This document shows positions 21,041-28,889 of a DNA stretch of 64,000 bases, piece after piece. The notes beneath the pieces are model-generated. The model was given only the letters and a program-made list of their open reading frames with translations. It made no database searches and had not been told where the DNA came from. This DNA comes from Streptomyces sp. R33. Its GTDB lineage: Bacteria > Actinomycetota > Actinomycetes > Streptomycetales > Streptomycetaceae. The stretch is from NCBI RefSeq assembly GCF_041200175.1, contig NZ_CP165727.1, positions 8,054,001-8,118,000 on the forward strand, in the 5' to 3' direction. A program made the translations under genes and the position numbers. Each line of letters begins with the position of its first letter. The stretch's first letter is position 1.

Positions 21041-22186
21041 TCACAGATGCCGCCGGGCGTTGAGCCGGGCCGCCTGGCGTGTCAGATGGTCGCGCTCGGC
21101 GAGGTTGGGTGCCTTTCGGGCCGCTTCGGCGTACAGCCGTGCCGCCGTCGCCAGGTCGCCGTCGCGCTCGTGGAGGTACGCGGCCACCGCCGTGTGGCGG
21201 GGCAGTGAGTCGTCCAGCGCCGCGAGCGCCGCAAGCCCGGCGCGCGGTCCGTCCGCCTCGCCGACGGCGACCGCTCGGTTGAGGCGGACGACCGGGCTGT
21301 CGGTCAGGCGCGTGAGTTCGTCGTACCACTCGAGGATCTGCACCCAGTCGGTCTCCTCGGCGGTGGGCGCATCGGCGTGGAGTGCCGCGATCGCGGCCTG
21401 GGCCTGGAACTCGCCCAGCCGGTCGCGGGAGAGGGCCGTCTGCAGGATCTGGACGCCCTCGGCGATCAACGCGGTGTCCCACCGGCCGCGGTCCTGCTCG
21501 GCGAGCGGCACCAGGCTGCCGTCGGGCGCGGTCCGGGTGGCGCGCCGGGCGTGGTGGATCAGCATGAGGGCGAGCAGTCCCGCCACCTCGGGATGGTCGA
21601 TCGCGGCCGCGAGCTGCCGGGTGAGCCGGATGGCCTCGGAGGCGAGGTCGACGTCGCCCGAGTAGCCCTCGTTGAAGACGAGGTACAGGACGCGCAGCAC
21701 GGTGGCGACATCGCCGGGCTGGTCGAATCGCACGCCGGAGACGGTGCGCTTGGCGCGGCTGATGCGCTGTGCCATGGTCGCCTCGGGCACCAGGTAGGCG
21801 TGGGCGATCTGGCGGGTGGTCAGCCCGCCGACGGCGCGCAAGGTGAGCGCGACCGCGGACGACGGCGTCAGAGAGGGGTGGGCGCAGAGGAAGTAGAGCT
21901 GGAGCGTGTCGTCCACCGCGGGCGTGGGCCCGGGCGCCGGCTCCTCCTCGACGCGGTCCTCCCGCCGGCGGCGTGAGGCGTCCGCCCGCCTCGCGTCGAG
22001 GAACCGGCGCCAGGCCACCGTGACCAGCCAGCCCTTCGCATCCCGTGGCGGGTCGACCGGCCAGACCCGGACCGCCTCGACCAGCGCCTCCTGCACGGCG
22101 TCCTCGGCCGCCGCGAAGTCGGCTCCGCGGCGGACGAGGACGGTGAGGACGCTCGGTGTGAGGTTGCGGAGCAGGGCCTCGTCCAT
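21041..22186 (-). CDS. ECF42-type RNA polymerase sigma factor with C-terminal TPR-like extension
   Basis: A 381-residue ECF sigma factor. Region 2 reads DFAAAEDAVQEALVEAVRVWP and region 4 includes LTTRQIAHAYLVPEATMAQRISRAKR (in parts). A helical extension of about 220 residues follows (DUF6596 and TPR-like repeats), as in the ECF42 group, where the extension is needed for activity. The group is linked to DGPF/YCII proteins, exactly as seen here. I use ATG 22186; a GTG at 22198 overlaps the upstream stop as GTGA and is a possible alternative, but the ribosome site is better placed for the ATG. No anti-sigma gene is nearby. Confidence 0.88.
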   Translation of the reverse strand: MDEALLRNLTPSVLTVLVRRGADFAAAEDAVQEALVEAVRVWPVDPPRDAKGWLVTVAWRRFLDARRADASRRRREDRVEEEPAPGPTPAVDDTLQLYFLCAHPSLTPSSAVALTLRAVGGLTTRQIAHAYLVPEATMAQRISRAKRTVSGVRFDQPGDVATVLRVLYLVFNEGYSGDVDLASEAIRLTRQLAAAIDHPEVAGLLALMLIHHARRATRTAPDGSLVPLAEQDRGRWDTALIAEGVQILQTALSRDRLGEFQAQAAIAALHADAPTAEETDWVQILEWYDELTRLTDSPVVRLNRAVAVGEADGPRAGLAALAALDDSLPRHTAVAAYLHERDGDLATAARLYAEAARKAPNLAERDHLTRQAARLNARRHL

Positions 22187-22194
22187 CGACGACG

Positions 22195-22602
22195 TCACTC
22201 CGTGACGGTGGTGTGACAGCCCAGGAACGGGCGCAGCTCGAGCCACTCGTGGATCGGCTTCCCGCCCGCGCCGGGGGCGGCCGACAGCTCCCCGGCCAGC
22301 TCGACGGCGCGCTCGTAGCTGTCGACGTCGATCACCATCCAGCCGGCGATGAGGTCCTTGGTCTCGGCGAACGGGCCGTCGGTGACCGGCGGGCGCCCCT
22401 CACCGTCGTACCGGACGAAGGTTCCCTCGGGGGCGAGCGCCTGACCGTCGACGAACTCGCCCGTCCCCTCGAGCCGGGCCGCGAAGTCGGTCATGTACTG
22501 CATGTGCGCCGAGATCTCCTCGGGCGTCCACTGGTCCATGGGCACGTCGTTGACCGCAGCCGGGGCGCCGCGGTAGTGCTTGAGCAGCAAGTACTTGGCC
22601 AT
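22195..22602 (-). CDS. YCII-related DGPF-domain protein
   Basis: A 135-residue protein with the family signature VTDGPFAETKDLIAGWMVIDVDSYERAVE (shown here as VTDGPFAETKDLI then GWMVIDVDS). DGPF proteins form dimeric alpha-beta barrels and are regularly encoded beside ECF42 sigma factors. Their biochemical role is unknown. The gene ends immediately before the sigma gene, with overlap or a gap of 8 bp depending on the sigma start, so the two are cotranscribed. Confidence 0.87.
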   Translation of the reverse strand: MAKYLLLKHYRGAPAAVNDVPMDQWTPEEISAHMQYMTDFAARLEGTGEFVDGQALAPEGTFVRYDGEGRPPVTDGPFAETKDLIAGWMVIDVDSYERAVELAGELSAAPGAGGKPIHEWLELRPFLGCHTTVTE

Positions 22603-22901
22603 GATGCTTCTCCTCGGTGCTGGTGCGACCCATTCTGGTCGCCTTCACTCCGGGGACGGAGCCGGCCACGGGTTCTCGACACCGCCGCCCGATTTTTTTG
22701 GCTCTCGTACATGAGCCCGAAGTGCGGGCCCCGGAGCACCCTCCCCGCCCCCGCATGGGGCGTGCGGACTACGGCGCGTCCAACCTGCGACGGCCTCCGC
22801 CCTCACTCGGCCCTCTTGGCGGCGTCCACTGGCATCTCGGCTCCCGCGAGGGCACGCAAAGGCCCGGTTAAGATCATGGTTTCGTCCAACGAGGGGAAAC
22901 C

Positions 22902-23372
22902 ATGCGGAAGATCGTCACAGGCACGGCTCTGGTGCTGGCCGCCGGGCTGCTGACCGGATGCGGTAGCGGCGGGAGCAAGTCCGAGGAGGCGAAGGGCTCG
23001 ACGGCCCCGGACAAGCCCGCCGCCACCGCGAGCAGCAGCCCGTCGGGATCCGGCAAGCCGGCCTCGGGCGGAGGTGAGGTCAGCCACGAGGTGACCCTGG
23101 AAGTGCTCGGCTCCGGACCCGCGCAGGTCTACTACAACCTGGCGTCCAACAAGGGCGAACAGGTGACGCTGCCTTGGAAGAAGACGGAGACGATCACCTT
23201 CACCACCGAAGCCGAGAAGCGCATCGGCACGACGGTCTCCGTGGTCCCGGGTTCGGTGCAGGCCGCCGACGGCATGCTCAAGCCGGCGTCGTGCGTGATC
23301 ACCGTCGACGGCAAGAAGGTCGCCGACAACCAGGACGGCAAGACACCCATGTGCAGCTACCGCCTGAAGTGA
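22902..23372 (+). CDS. Secreted lipoprotein, MmpS-like fold
   Basis: A 156-residue lipoprotein. The lipobox LLTGC puts the lipidated cysteine at residue 20. A Ser/Ala/Lys-rich spacer runs to about residue 58, followed by a small beta-rich domain (EVTLEVLGSGPAQVYYNLASNKG, TFTTEAEKRIGTTVSVVPG) reminiscent of MmpS-family accessory proteins. Two late cysteines (in ASCVITVDG and PMCSYRLK) could form a disulphide. The start follows GAGGGG. It is convergent with the esterase gene. Confidence 0.75.
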   Translation: MRKIVTGTALVLAAGLLTGCGSGGSKSEEAKGSTAPDKPAATASSSPSGSGKPASGGGEVSHEVTLEVLGSGPAQVYYNLASNKGEQVTLPWKKTETITFTTEAEKRIGTTVSVVPGSVQAADGMLKPASCVITVDGKKVADNQDGKTPMCSYRLK

Positions 23373-23379
23373 CCGTGAC

Positions 23380-23431
23380 ACCGGCCCGGCGCGCCGTGCA
23401 GCCGGCGATGTCCGGGCTGCGCCGGGCCGGT
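23380..23431. terminator. Strong hairpin between convergent lipoprotein and esterase genes
   Basis: Perfect 13-bp arms (ACCGGCCCGGCGC at 23380-23392 and its complement at 23419-23431) enclose a 26-base loop, followed by TTT on the plus strand. It starts 8 bp after the lipoprotein stop. Confidence 0.65.
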
Positions 23432-23505
23432 TTGCCGCTGGGGCCGCGGAGCCGGCGTCCCCGCCGTCCCGGAGGACGGGCCCGCCGAGGCCTCCGTGCC
23501 TGGCC

Positions 23506-24612
23506 CTATTGCGGCTTCGGCCCCTTCATCAGCTTGCTGAGCTCCTCCAGCTGTCCTTCCTTCATGCCCCGGACGTAGTCCCAGCCATTGTGGTCGCCGC
23601 CCTGGATCTCGTGGATCGTGACCTTGAGCGGGCCCTTGCCGAACTGCTGCTGGAACTTCTCCATCCGGTCGCGGCCGCCCTCCTTGGTGCCGTACTGGAA
23701 GAGGACGTTCACATCGGGGCCCTTGTTGGCGATCAGCTTCGGGGCGAGCTTCTCGGGGTTGTTCGCGTCCATTTCCGCCTGGTGGCCCTTCCAGAGCGGG
23801 GAGTCGGGGACGATCTCCCCGCCGTTGGCTATGACGGCCCGGAAGCGGTCCGGCTTCTGGAGGAGCTGCTTGAGGCCGACGAACGCGCCGGAGGAGTTGC
23901 CCATGAAGGCCCAACCGTCGCGGGACTTGTAGGTACGGAAGTTGGCCCGGGCGAGGTCGGGTACGTCCTCGCCGATCCAGGTGCCCATCTTGGCCTGGCC
24001 GGGGATGTCGGAGCCGTCGTAGTAGTACTTGTTGTCCGGGTTCAGGATCGGCATGACCAGGATGAACGGGAGGCTCTTGCCGGCCGCGGCACCCTCGGCG
24101 ACGGCCTTCTGGAGGCCCAGCTGCGGCATGGTCGCCCAGTAGTTGTCGGCGTTCCCGTTGCCTCCGGGCAGCGCGATCATGACCGGGAAAGCGCTCTTCG
24201 CGTACTCCGGGCGGTCGTACTCCTTGGGCGTCCACACCCAGACGCTTCCCTCGAAGCCGGACTTGGGGCCCTTCACCCGGGCCTTGGATATGCGGGTGCC
24301 GTCGTCCAGCTTGACCGTCTGCTTGAAGTCGGTGAACGGGCCGGTGGGGAGGGACACGTCCGGGTCCGCGCTCGGCGCGGAGGTCTGCTTCCCACCGCCG
24401 GTCTCGTTGTTCTTGTCCTTTTCTGCCCCGGTGGAGGGCTTCGCGTAGCTGACGGACTCCCCGTTCCCGTCGAACCAGTCCGTCTTCCAGGAGATCAACC
24501 CGGCGCCGGCGCCGGCGACCAGGGCCACGGCCACCGCGGAGCCGATCCACACCTTCTTGCGGGATCGCCTGGGCGGCTGTGACTGCGGCTGCGGCTGCGG
24601 GTACACGTGCAC
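23506..24612 (-). CDS. Membrane-anchored or secreted alpha/beta-hydrolase esterase
   Basis: A 368-residue esterase of the enterochelin-esterase/esterase D type. The first 20 residues are Pro/Gln and basic, followed by one hydrophobic segment (about 21-41) that anchors or exports it. After a charged linker the hydrolase domain begins near residue 95. The nucleophile elbow is G-N-S-S-G (Ser240), the oxyanion strand contains ALPGGNGNADNYW, and the catalytic His is probably in GGDHNGWDYVRG. GTG 24612 has GGAG 8 bp upstream. It diverges from the lst operon across 362 bp. As a serine hydrolase next to a beta-lactone pathway it could be a target or a tolerance factor, but this is speculative. Confidence 0.82.
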   Translation of the reverse strand: MHVYPQPQPQSQPPRRSRKKVWIGSAVAVALVAGAGAGLISWKTDWFDGNGESVSYAKPSTGAEKDKNNETGGGKQTSAPSADPDVSLPTGPFTDFKQTVKLDDGTRISKARVKGPKSGFEGSVWVWTPKEYDRPEYAKSAFPVMIALPGGNGNADNYWATMPQLGLQKAVAEGAAAGKSLPFILVMPILNPDNKYYYDGSDIPGQAKMGTWIGEDVPDLARANFRTYKSRDGWAFMGNSSGAFVGLKQLLQKPDRFRAVIANGGEIVPDSPLWKGHQAEMDANNPEKLAPKLIANKGPDVNVLFQYGTKEGGRDRMEKFQQQFGKGPLKVTIHEIQGGDHNGWDYVRGMKEGQLEELSKLMKGPKPQ

Positions 24613-24697
24613 GAACTTCGCTCCGAAAGGTGCGGCTGCCCTCGAGCGGGCAGAACGGGTGGGTCCTCCTCTCTGGATGTGTTTCTCGACCTCAAGG

Positions 24698-24713
24698 TTG
24701 CAAAAATATGCAA
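24698..24713. promoter_or_regulatory. Inverted repeat TTGCA-N6-TGCAA (possible operator)
   Basis: A perfect 5-bp-arm palindrome with an A/T spacer lies in the AT-rich island of the esterase/lst spacer. Size and symmetry suit a dimeric regulator, but no dedicated regulator gene is adjacent. Confidence 0.4.
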
Positions 24714-24894
24714 TAAATGTCGTTTAGATTTCAAATGAGTACGGACCGAGTGGTTCCGGACAGGTTTTACGCACCGTGCGTGATGTTCCGGCCGACGATC
24801 GGAGTGACGGGAGGTGCCAGGGCCGGGCGCTGGCGAAATGCGGTCCATCGGATGCATGGCTGGGAATCGACCCATCTGCACCCTTCAAGTCCTT

Positions 24895-24924
24895 TTGCGG
24901 GATGCGTGAGCCGATCCCTACGCT
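24895..24924 (+). promoter_or_regulatory. Candidate vegetative promoter for the lst operon
   Basis: TTGCGG (24895-24900) and TACGCT (24919-24924) are separated by 18 bp, close to the Streptomyces HrdB-type consensus. The distance to the lstA start is about 50 bp. Confidence 0.4.
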
Positions 24925-24974
24925 ACGGTAACTTCGCTGTCTGTAACGGGGATGTCCCATGGAGAACGCGAAGC

Positions 24975-26042
24975 ATGAACACCAGCACATTGAATCGGCA
25001 CAGCCGGTTAGAGGCCCTGGGGGCCCACGTACCCGAGACCGTGGTGACCACCCGGGAGCTGACCGAGGGGATATCCGCCGTCCGTGACGCGGACCTCCAG
25101 CGGATCACCGGAATCGCCGAGCGCCGGGTGTACGACCCGGATCCGGCAGTCGCCGAGAACTCCTTCTCGATGGCCCTGTCCGCCGCGCGGGACTGCCTTG
25201 CCGCCTCCCGCTACGAGGCCGCCGACCTCGACGTCGTCATATCGGCCTCGATCACCCGGTTCACGGACGGGGGCCGCTTCACCTTCGAACCGTCCTTCGC
25301 CGCGCTGCTCGCCCGGGAGCTGGGCGCCCGACCCGCCGTCCAATTCGACGTGTCCAACGCCTGCGCCGGCATGATGACCGGCGTCTACCTGCTCGACCGC
25401 ATGATCCGCTCCGGCGCGGTACGCAACGGCCTGGTCGTCAGCGGTGAGCAGGCCACCGCCGTCGCCGAGACGGCGGCCCGCGAGGTCACCGACTCCTACG
25501 ACCCGCAGTTCGCCTCGCTCTCCGTCGGCGACTCGGCGGCCGCCGTCGTCCTGGACGCCTCCACCGACGAGGCCGACCGAATCCACTACGTGGAACTGAT
25601 GACCTGCTCGGAGTACTCCCACCTGTGCATGGGAATGCCGAGCGACCGCAGCCAGGGCGTGGCCCTCTACACGGACAACAAGAAGATGCACAACCGCGAC
25701 CGGCTCAAACTGTGGCCGCGGTTCCATCGGGACCTCCTGGCCAAGCAGGGCCGGGAATTCGCCGACGAGGCGTTCGACTACGTCATCCAGCACCAGGTCG
25801 GCACCCGTTTCATCGACTACGTGAACCAGACGGCCGAAGCCGAGTTCAAGACCCCGATGCCCAGTTCCCTCGCGGTCGTCGAGAAGTACGGCAACACCGC
25901 GACCACCGCCCACTTCCTGACGCTGCGTGAGCACCTGCGGGCCGGTACCGCCCGCCCCGGATCCCGGTTCCTCATGGTCCCCGCCGCCTCCGGCGTCGTG
26001 ACCGGCGCCCTGTCGGCCACGATCACGAACATGGGGGTCTGA
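24975..26042 (+). CDS. lstA: LstA: OleA/KASIII-like thiolase, catalytic subunit
   Basis: A 355-residue thiolase-fold enzyme. It keeps the full KASIII/OleA triad: Cys130 in SNACAGM, His273 in VIQHQVG and Asn307 in EKYGNTATT. In lipstatin biosynthesis LstA and LstB join two fatty acyl-CoA chains by non-decarboxylative Claisen condensation. ATG 24975 has GGAG 10 bp upstream. Leu12 is encoded by TTA (25008-25010), the rare codon read by the bldA tRNA, so expression is probably tied to development. It heads a six-gene operon, with lstB only 3 bp downstream. Confidence 0.88.
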   Translation: MNTSTLNRHSRLEALGAHVPETVVTTRELTEGISAVRDADLQRITGIAERRVYDPDPAVAENSFSMALSAARDCLAASRYEAADLDVVISASITRFTDGGRFTFEPSFAALLARELGARPAVQFDVSNACAGMMTGVYLLDRMIRSGAVRNGLVVSGEQATAVAETAAREVTDSYDPQFASLSVGDSAAAVVLDASTDEADRIHYVELMTCSEYSHLCMGMPSDRSQGVALYTDNKKMHNRDRLKLWPRFHRDLLAKQGREFADEAFDYVIQHQVGTRFIDYVNQTAEAEFKTPMPSSLAVVEKYGNTATTAHFLTLREHLRAGTARPGSRFLMVPAASGVVTGALSATITNMGV

Positions 26043-26045
26043 CCC

Positions 26046-26921
26046 ATGGGAATGGTCATCGCCGCAGCCCACACCGCCGCGCACCACGGCACGGGACCCG
26101 CCTCCGCCGTCGAACTCGCGAGCCGGGCCGCCCGCGCCTGCCTGTCGCAGGCGCAGGTCTCCCCGTCATCCGTCGGCGTCCTCATCAACGTCGGCGTCTA
26201 CCGGGAGTCCAACACCTTCGAACCCGCCCTCGCGGCCCTGATCCAGAAGGAGGTCGGCATCAACCTGGACTACATCGCCGACCCGGCCCCCGCCGCCGGC
26301 TTCTCCTTCGACCTGATGAACGGTGCCTGCGGTGTCCTCAACGCCGTACAGCTCGCCCAGAGCCTCCTCGACACCGGCAGTGCCGAACGCGTCCTGATCA
26401 CGGCCGCCGACGTGCACCCCGGCGGCGACGCACGCCTCGACCCCGACTACCCGTACGCGGACCTCGCCGGCGCCTTCCTCCTCCAGCGCAGCGCGGACCC
26501 CGACGCCGGGTTCGGCCCCGTGTCCTCCTACTTGGGCGACGGACCCAGCGACACCGAGGGGTACCTCGACACCGCGGTCATGGGCAGCGAGGGCCGCTCC
26601 CGGATCACGGTCCGCCGTACGGAGGGACACCGTGCGCGGCGCAGCGCACTCGCCGCCGTGTGCACCGCCGGGTACGCCCGCGAGCACGGCATCGACCTGG
26701 ACCGCACCGTCGTGGTCGGCCCGCACGCCGCGCAGGACACGGTCGTCGACGGAGACCGCGAGGAGATCGGCGACGGCGAGCCGCACACCGCGGCGCCGGT
26801 CCTCGGCTACCTCCAGGCCATGGCCGCCCCGCGCCCCGAGGACTGCGACCGGCTCCTGATCGTCGCCGTCGGCGCAGGCCCCGGCGCCGCCTGTGTCGGC
26901 TACCGGCCCGAAGGCTGGTGA
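26046..26921 (+). CDS. lstB: LstB: truncated OleA/KASIII-like partner subunit
   Basis: A 291-residue thiolase homologue, shorter than the usual 330-350. Cys95 (MNGACGVLNAVQ) is present and a His lies in VVGPHAAQD, but the position of the catalytic Asn (normally G-N-T) reads GEPHTAA. It is therefore unlikely to be a complete enzyme. In the lipstatin and nocardiolactone systems two OleA-like proteins act together, and published work on LstA/LstB assigns a glutamate of LstB to the LstA active site. Glu59 in NTFEPAL is the obvious candidate here. It lies between lstA and lstC in the operon. Confidence 0.85.
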   Translation: MGMVIAAAHTAAHHGTGPASAVELASRAARACLSQAQVSPSSVGVLINVGVYRESNTFEPALAALIQKEVGINLDYIADPAPAAGFSFDLMNGACGVLNAVQLAQSLLDTGSAERVLITAADVHPGGDARLDPDYPYADLAGAFLLQRSADPDAGFGPVSSYLGDGPSDTEGYLDTAVMGSEGRSRITVRRTEGHRARRSALAAVCTAGYAREHGIDLDRTVVVGPHAAQDTVVDGDREEIGDGEPHTAAPVLGYLQAMAAPRPEDCDRLLIVAVGAGPGAACVGYRPEGW

Positions 26922-26930
26922 CGGGACGCC

Positions 26931-28889
26931 ATGAGCACCGTTCCCCATTCCGCAACCGCCGCCGGCCTGGCCGACTGCCTGGAGCGCAACGCCGCCGCCT
27001 TCCCGCACAAGCCGGCCGTCATCCACCCCGACGGCCGCGAACCCGGCGGCGGCCTGCGCTACCGCGAAGTCACGTACAGGGAGTTGCAGGACACGGTCGA
27101 GGAAATCGCCCACGGACTCGCCCGAGCCGGGATCACCCGCGGGACCAAGACCGTACTGATGGCACCGCACGGCCCGGAGCTCTTCGCCCTCGCCTTCGCG
27201 CTCTTCCGGCTCGGCGCCGTCCCCGTCGTCGTCGACCCGGGCATGGGCGTGCGCCGGATGCTCCACTGCTACCGCGCCGTCGGCGCCGAGGCGTTCATCG
27301 GACCGCCCCTCGCCCACCTCGTACGGGTCCTCGGCCGCCGCACCTTCGGCCGCGTACGCATCCCCGTCACGCTGGGCCGCCGCCGGCTGTGGGGCGGCCA
27401 CACCCTCCACGCGCTGCGCACCACCGGTGGACGAAGGACCCCCGCCGCCGACGTCGGCGGCGACGACCTCCTGATGATCGGCTTCACCACCGGAAGCACC
27501 GGCCCCGCCAAGGGAGTCGAGTACACCCACCGCATGGCGCTCTCCATCGCCCGCCAGATCGAGGCCGCCCACGGGCGCACCCGCGACGACACGTCACTGG
27601 TGACCCTGCCCTTCTACGGCATGCTCGACCTCGTCTACGGTTCCACCACCGTCCTCGCCCCCCTCGCACCGGCCAAGGTCGCCCAGGCCGACCCCGCCCT
27701 GCTCGTGGATGCGCTGGAACGTTTCGGTGCGACCACCATGTTCGCCTCGCCCGCCCTGCTGCGGAACCTCACCGACCACCTCACGGCCCTGGGCCGCCCG
27801 CTGCCCGACCTGCGCTGCATCGTCTCCGGCGGCGCGCCCGTCCCCGACTCGGTCGTCGCCGGCCTGCGCACCGTGCTCGACGAGAAGGCCTCCGTCCACG
27901 TCACGTACGGGGCCACCGAGGTCCTGCCGATCACCTCGATCGAATCCGAGGAGATCCTCGGCGAGACCTCCGCCGGCAGCGCCCGCGGAGCCGGCACCTG
28001 CATCGGCCGCCCCGTCCCCGGCACCCGCGTCCGCATCATCCCCGTCACCGACGGCCCGCGCGCCCGGCTGGACCCGGGGACCGCCCTGCCCGCAGGCAGC
28101 GTCGGCGAGATACTCGTCGAGGGCGAGTCCGTCAGCCCCCGCTACCACGAGGCCCCACGCTCCGACGCCCTGCACAAGGTGCACGAGACCCAGCCTGACG
28201 GCACCTCGCTCACCTGGCACCGCACCGGCGATCTCGGCTACGTCGACGACCGCGGCCGGCTCTGGTTCTGCGGCCGCACCTCCCAACGGGTGCGCGCCGC
28301 CGGCCGGGACCTGTACACCGTGCGCTGCGAGGGCGTCTTCAACGCCCATCCACTGGTGCGCCGCAGCGCCCTGGTCGGTATCGGCCCGGCAGGCGCCCAG
28401 CGCCCCGCCGTCTGCGTGGAGAGCGACGTCCCGGCCGGCAGCGCCGCCTGGCGGGACCTGGTCGCCGAACTGCGCGGCCTCGCCGCCGACCACGCCCCGA
28501 CCAGGGGGCTGGAGGAGTTCCTGCACCATCCCGCCTTCCCGGTGGACATCCGCCACAACGCCAAGATCGGCCGCGAGCAGCTGGCCCGCTGGGCCGAACG
28601 GCGCCTCGCGCCGCCCCCGCCCCCGTTCTCGCGGACCCGTGCGGCCCGCCTCGTACCGCTCGCCGGCTGGGCGTACCTCCTCGGCGGCGCGATCTGGGCG
28701 GCCGTCGCGGACGTCCCCGACGTACCCCTGCTGCGCTGGCTGTGGTGGGCCGACGCCTTCCTCAGCATCCCGGTGCACGCCGCGCAGATCCCCCTCGCGC
28801 TGCCACGGGGCAGGGCCGCGGGGCACGGCAGCGCGGCCACCGCCGCACTGACCCTGCTCTACGGCGCGACCTGGTGGCGGTCCCTGTGA
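26931..28889 (+). CDS. lstC: LstC: OleC-like beta-lactone synthetase (AMP-dependent ligase fold)
   Basis: A 652-residue member of the acyl-AMP ligase family. The ATP loop is FTTGSTGPAKGVEYTH, the second ATP motif is VTYGATEVLP and the hinge/ribose Asp is in WHRTGDLGYVDDRGRLWF. OleC homologues adenylate a 2-alkyl-3-hydroxy acid and close it to a cis beta-lactone. The C-terminus carries hydrophobic segments (about residues 575-650, PLAGWAYLLGGAIWAAV and ALTLLYGATWW), which may hold it at the membrane near its greasy substrate. Its stop overlaps the lstD start as GTGA. Confidence 0.88.
   Translation: MSTVPHSATAAGLADCLERNAAAFPHKPAVIHPDGREPGGGLRYREVTYRELQDTVEEIAHGLARAGITRGTKTVLMAPHGPELFALAFALFRLGAVPVVVDPGMGVRRMLHCYRAVGAEAFIGPPLAHLVRVLGRRTFGRVRIPVTLGRRRLWGGHTLHALRTTGGRRTPAADVGGDDLLMIGFTTGSTGPAKGVEYTHRMALSIARQIEAAHGRTRDDTSLVTLPFYGMLDLVYGSTTVLAPLAPAKVAQADPALLVDALERFGATTMFASPALLRNLTDHLTALGRPLPDLRCIVSGGAPVPDSVVAGLRTVLDEKASVHVTYGATEVLPITSIESEEILGETSAGSARGAGTCIGRPVPGTRVRIIPVTDGPRARLDPGTALPAGSVGEILVEGESVSPRYHEAPRSDALHKVHETQPDGTSLTWHRTGDLGYVDDRGRLWFCGRTSQRVRAAGRDLYTVRCEGVFNAHPLVRRSALVGIGPAGAQRPAVCVESDVPAGSAAWRDLVAELRGLAADHAPTRGLEEFLHHPAFPVDIRHNAKIGREQLARWAERRLAPPPPPFSRTRAARLVPLAGWAYLLGGAIWAAVADVPDVPLLRWLWWADAFLSIPVHAAQIPLALPRGRAAGHGSAATAALTLLYGATWWRSL

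Larger units (their letters stand above)
24613..24974. promoter_or_regulatory. Divergent spacer between esterase and lst operon
   Basis: This 362-bp stretch has no convincing gene. It contains an AT-rich island (about 24690-24740) that is unusual for this genome, with an inverted repeat at 24698-24713, and a candidate promoter for lstA at 24895-24924. A GGAG ribosome site for lstA is at 24961-24964. A partial tRNA T-arm-like sequence occurs on the minus strand near 24868 but no tRNA can be built. Confidence 0.6.

Noticed and set aside
23506..24612. Esterase considered as the missing OleB beta-lactone decarboxylase
   Set aside because: It has a membrane/export segment, a GNSSG serine nucleophile and esterase D-type motifs, whereas OleB is a haloalkane-dehalogenase-like hydrolase with an Asp nucleophile.
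24840..24915. tRNA-like T-arm on the minus strand in the lst spacer, possibly an attachment-site remnant
   Set aside because: Only a 6-base loop with partial stem is present, no acceptor, D or anticodon arm can be folded, and no integrase or direct repeat is nearby.
26660..28198. Long plus-strand frame overlapping lstB/lstC
   Set aside because: Composition is dominated by Arg and Pro and has no motif; the LstC frame has all ligase motifs.
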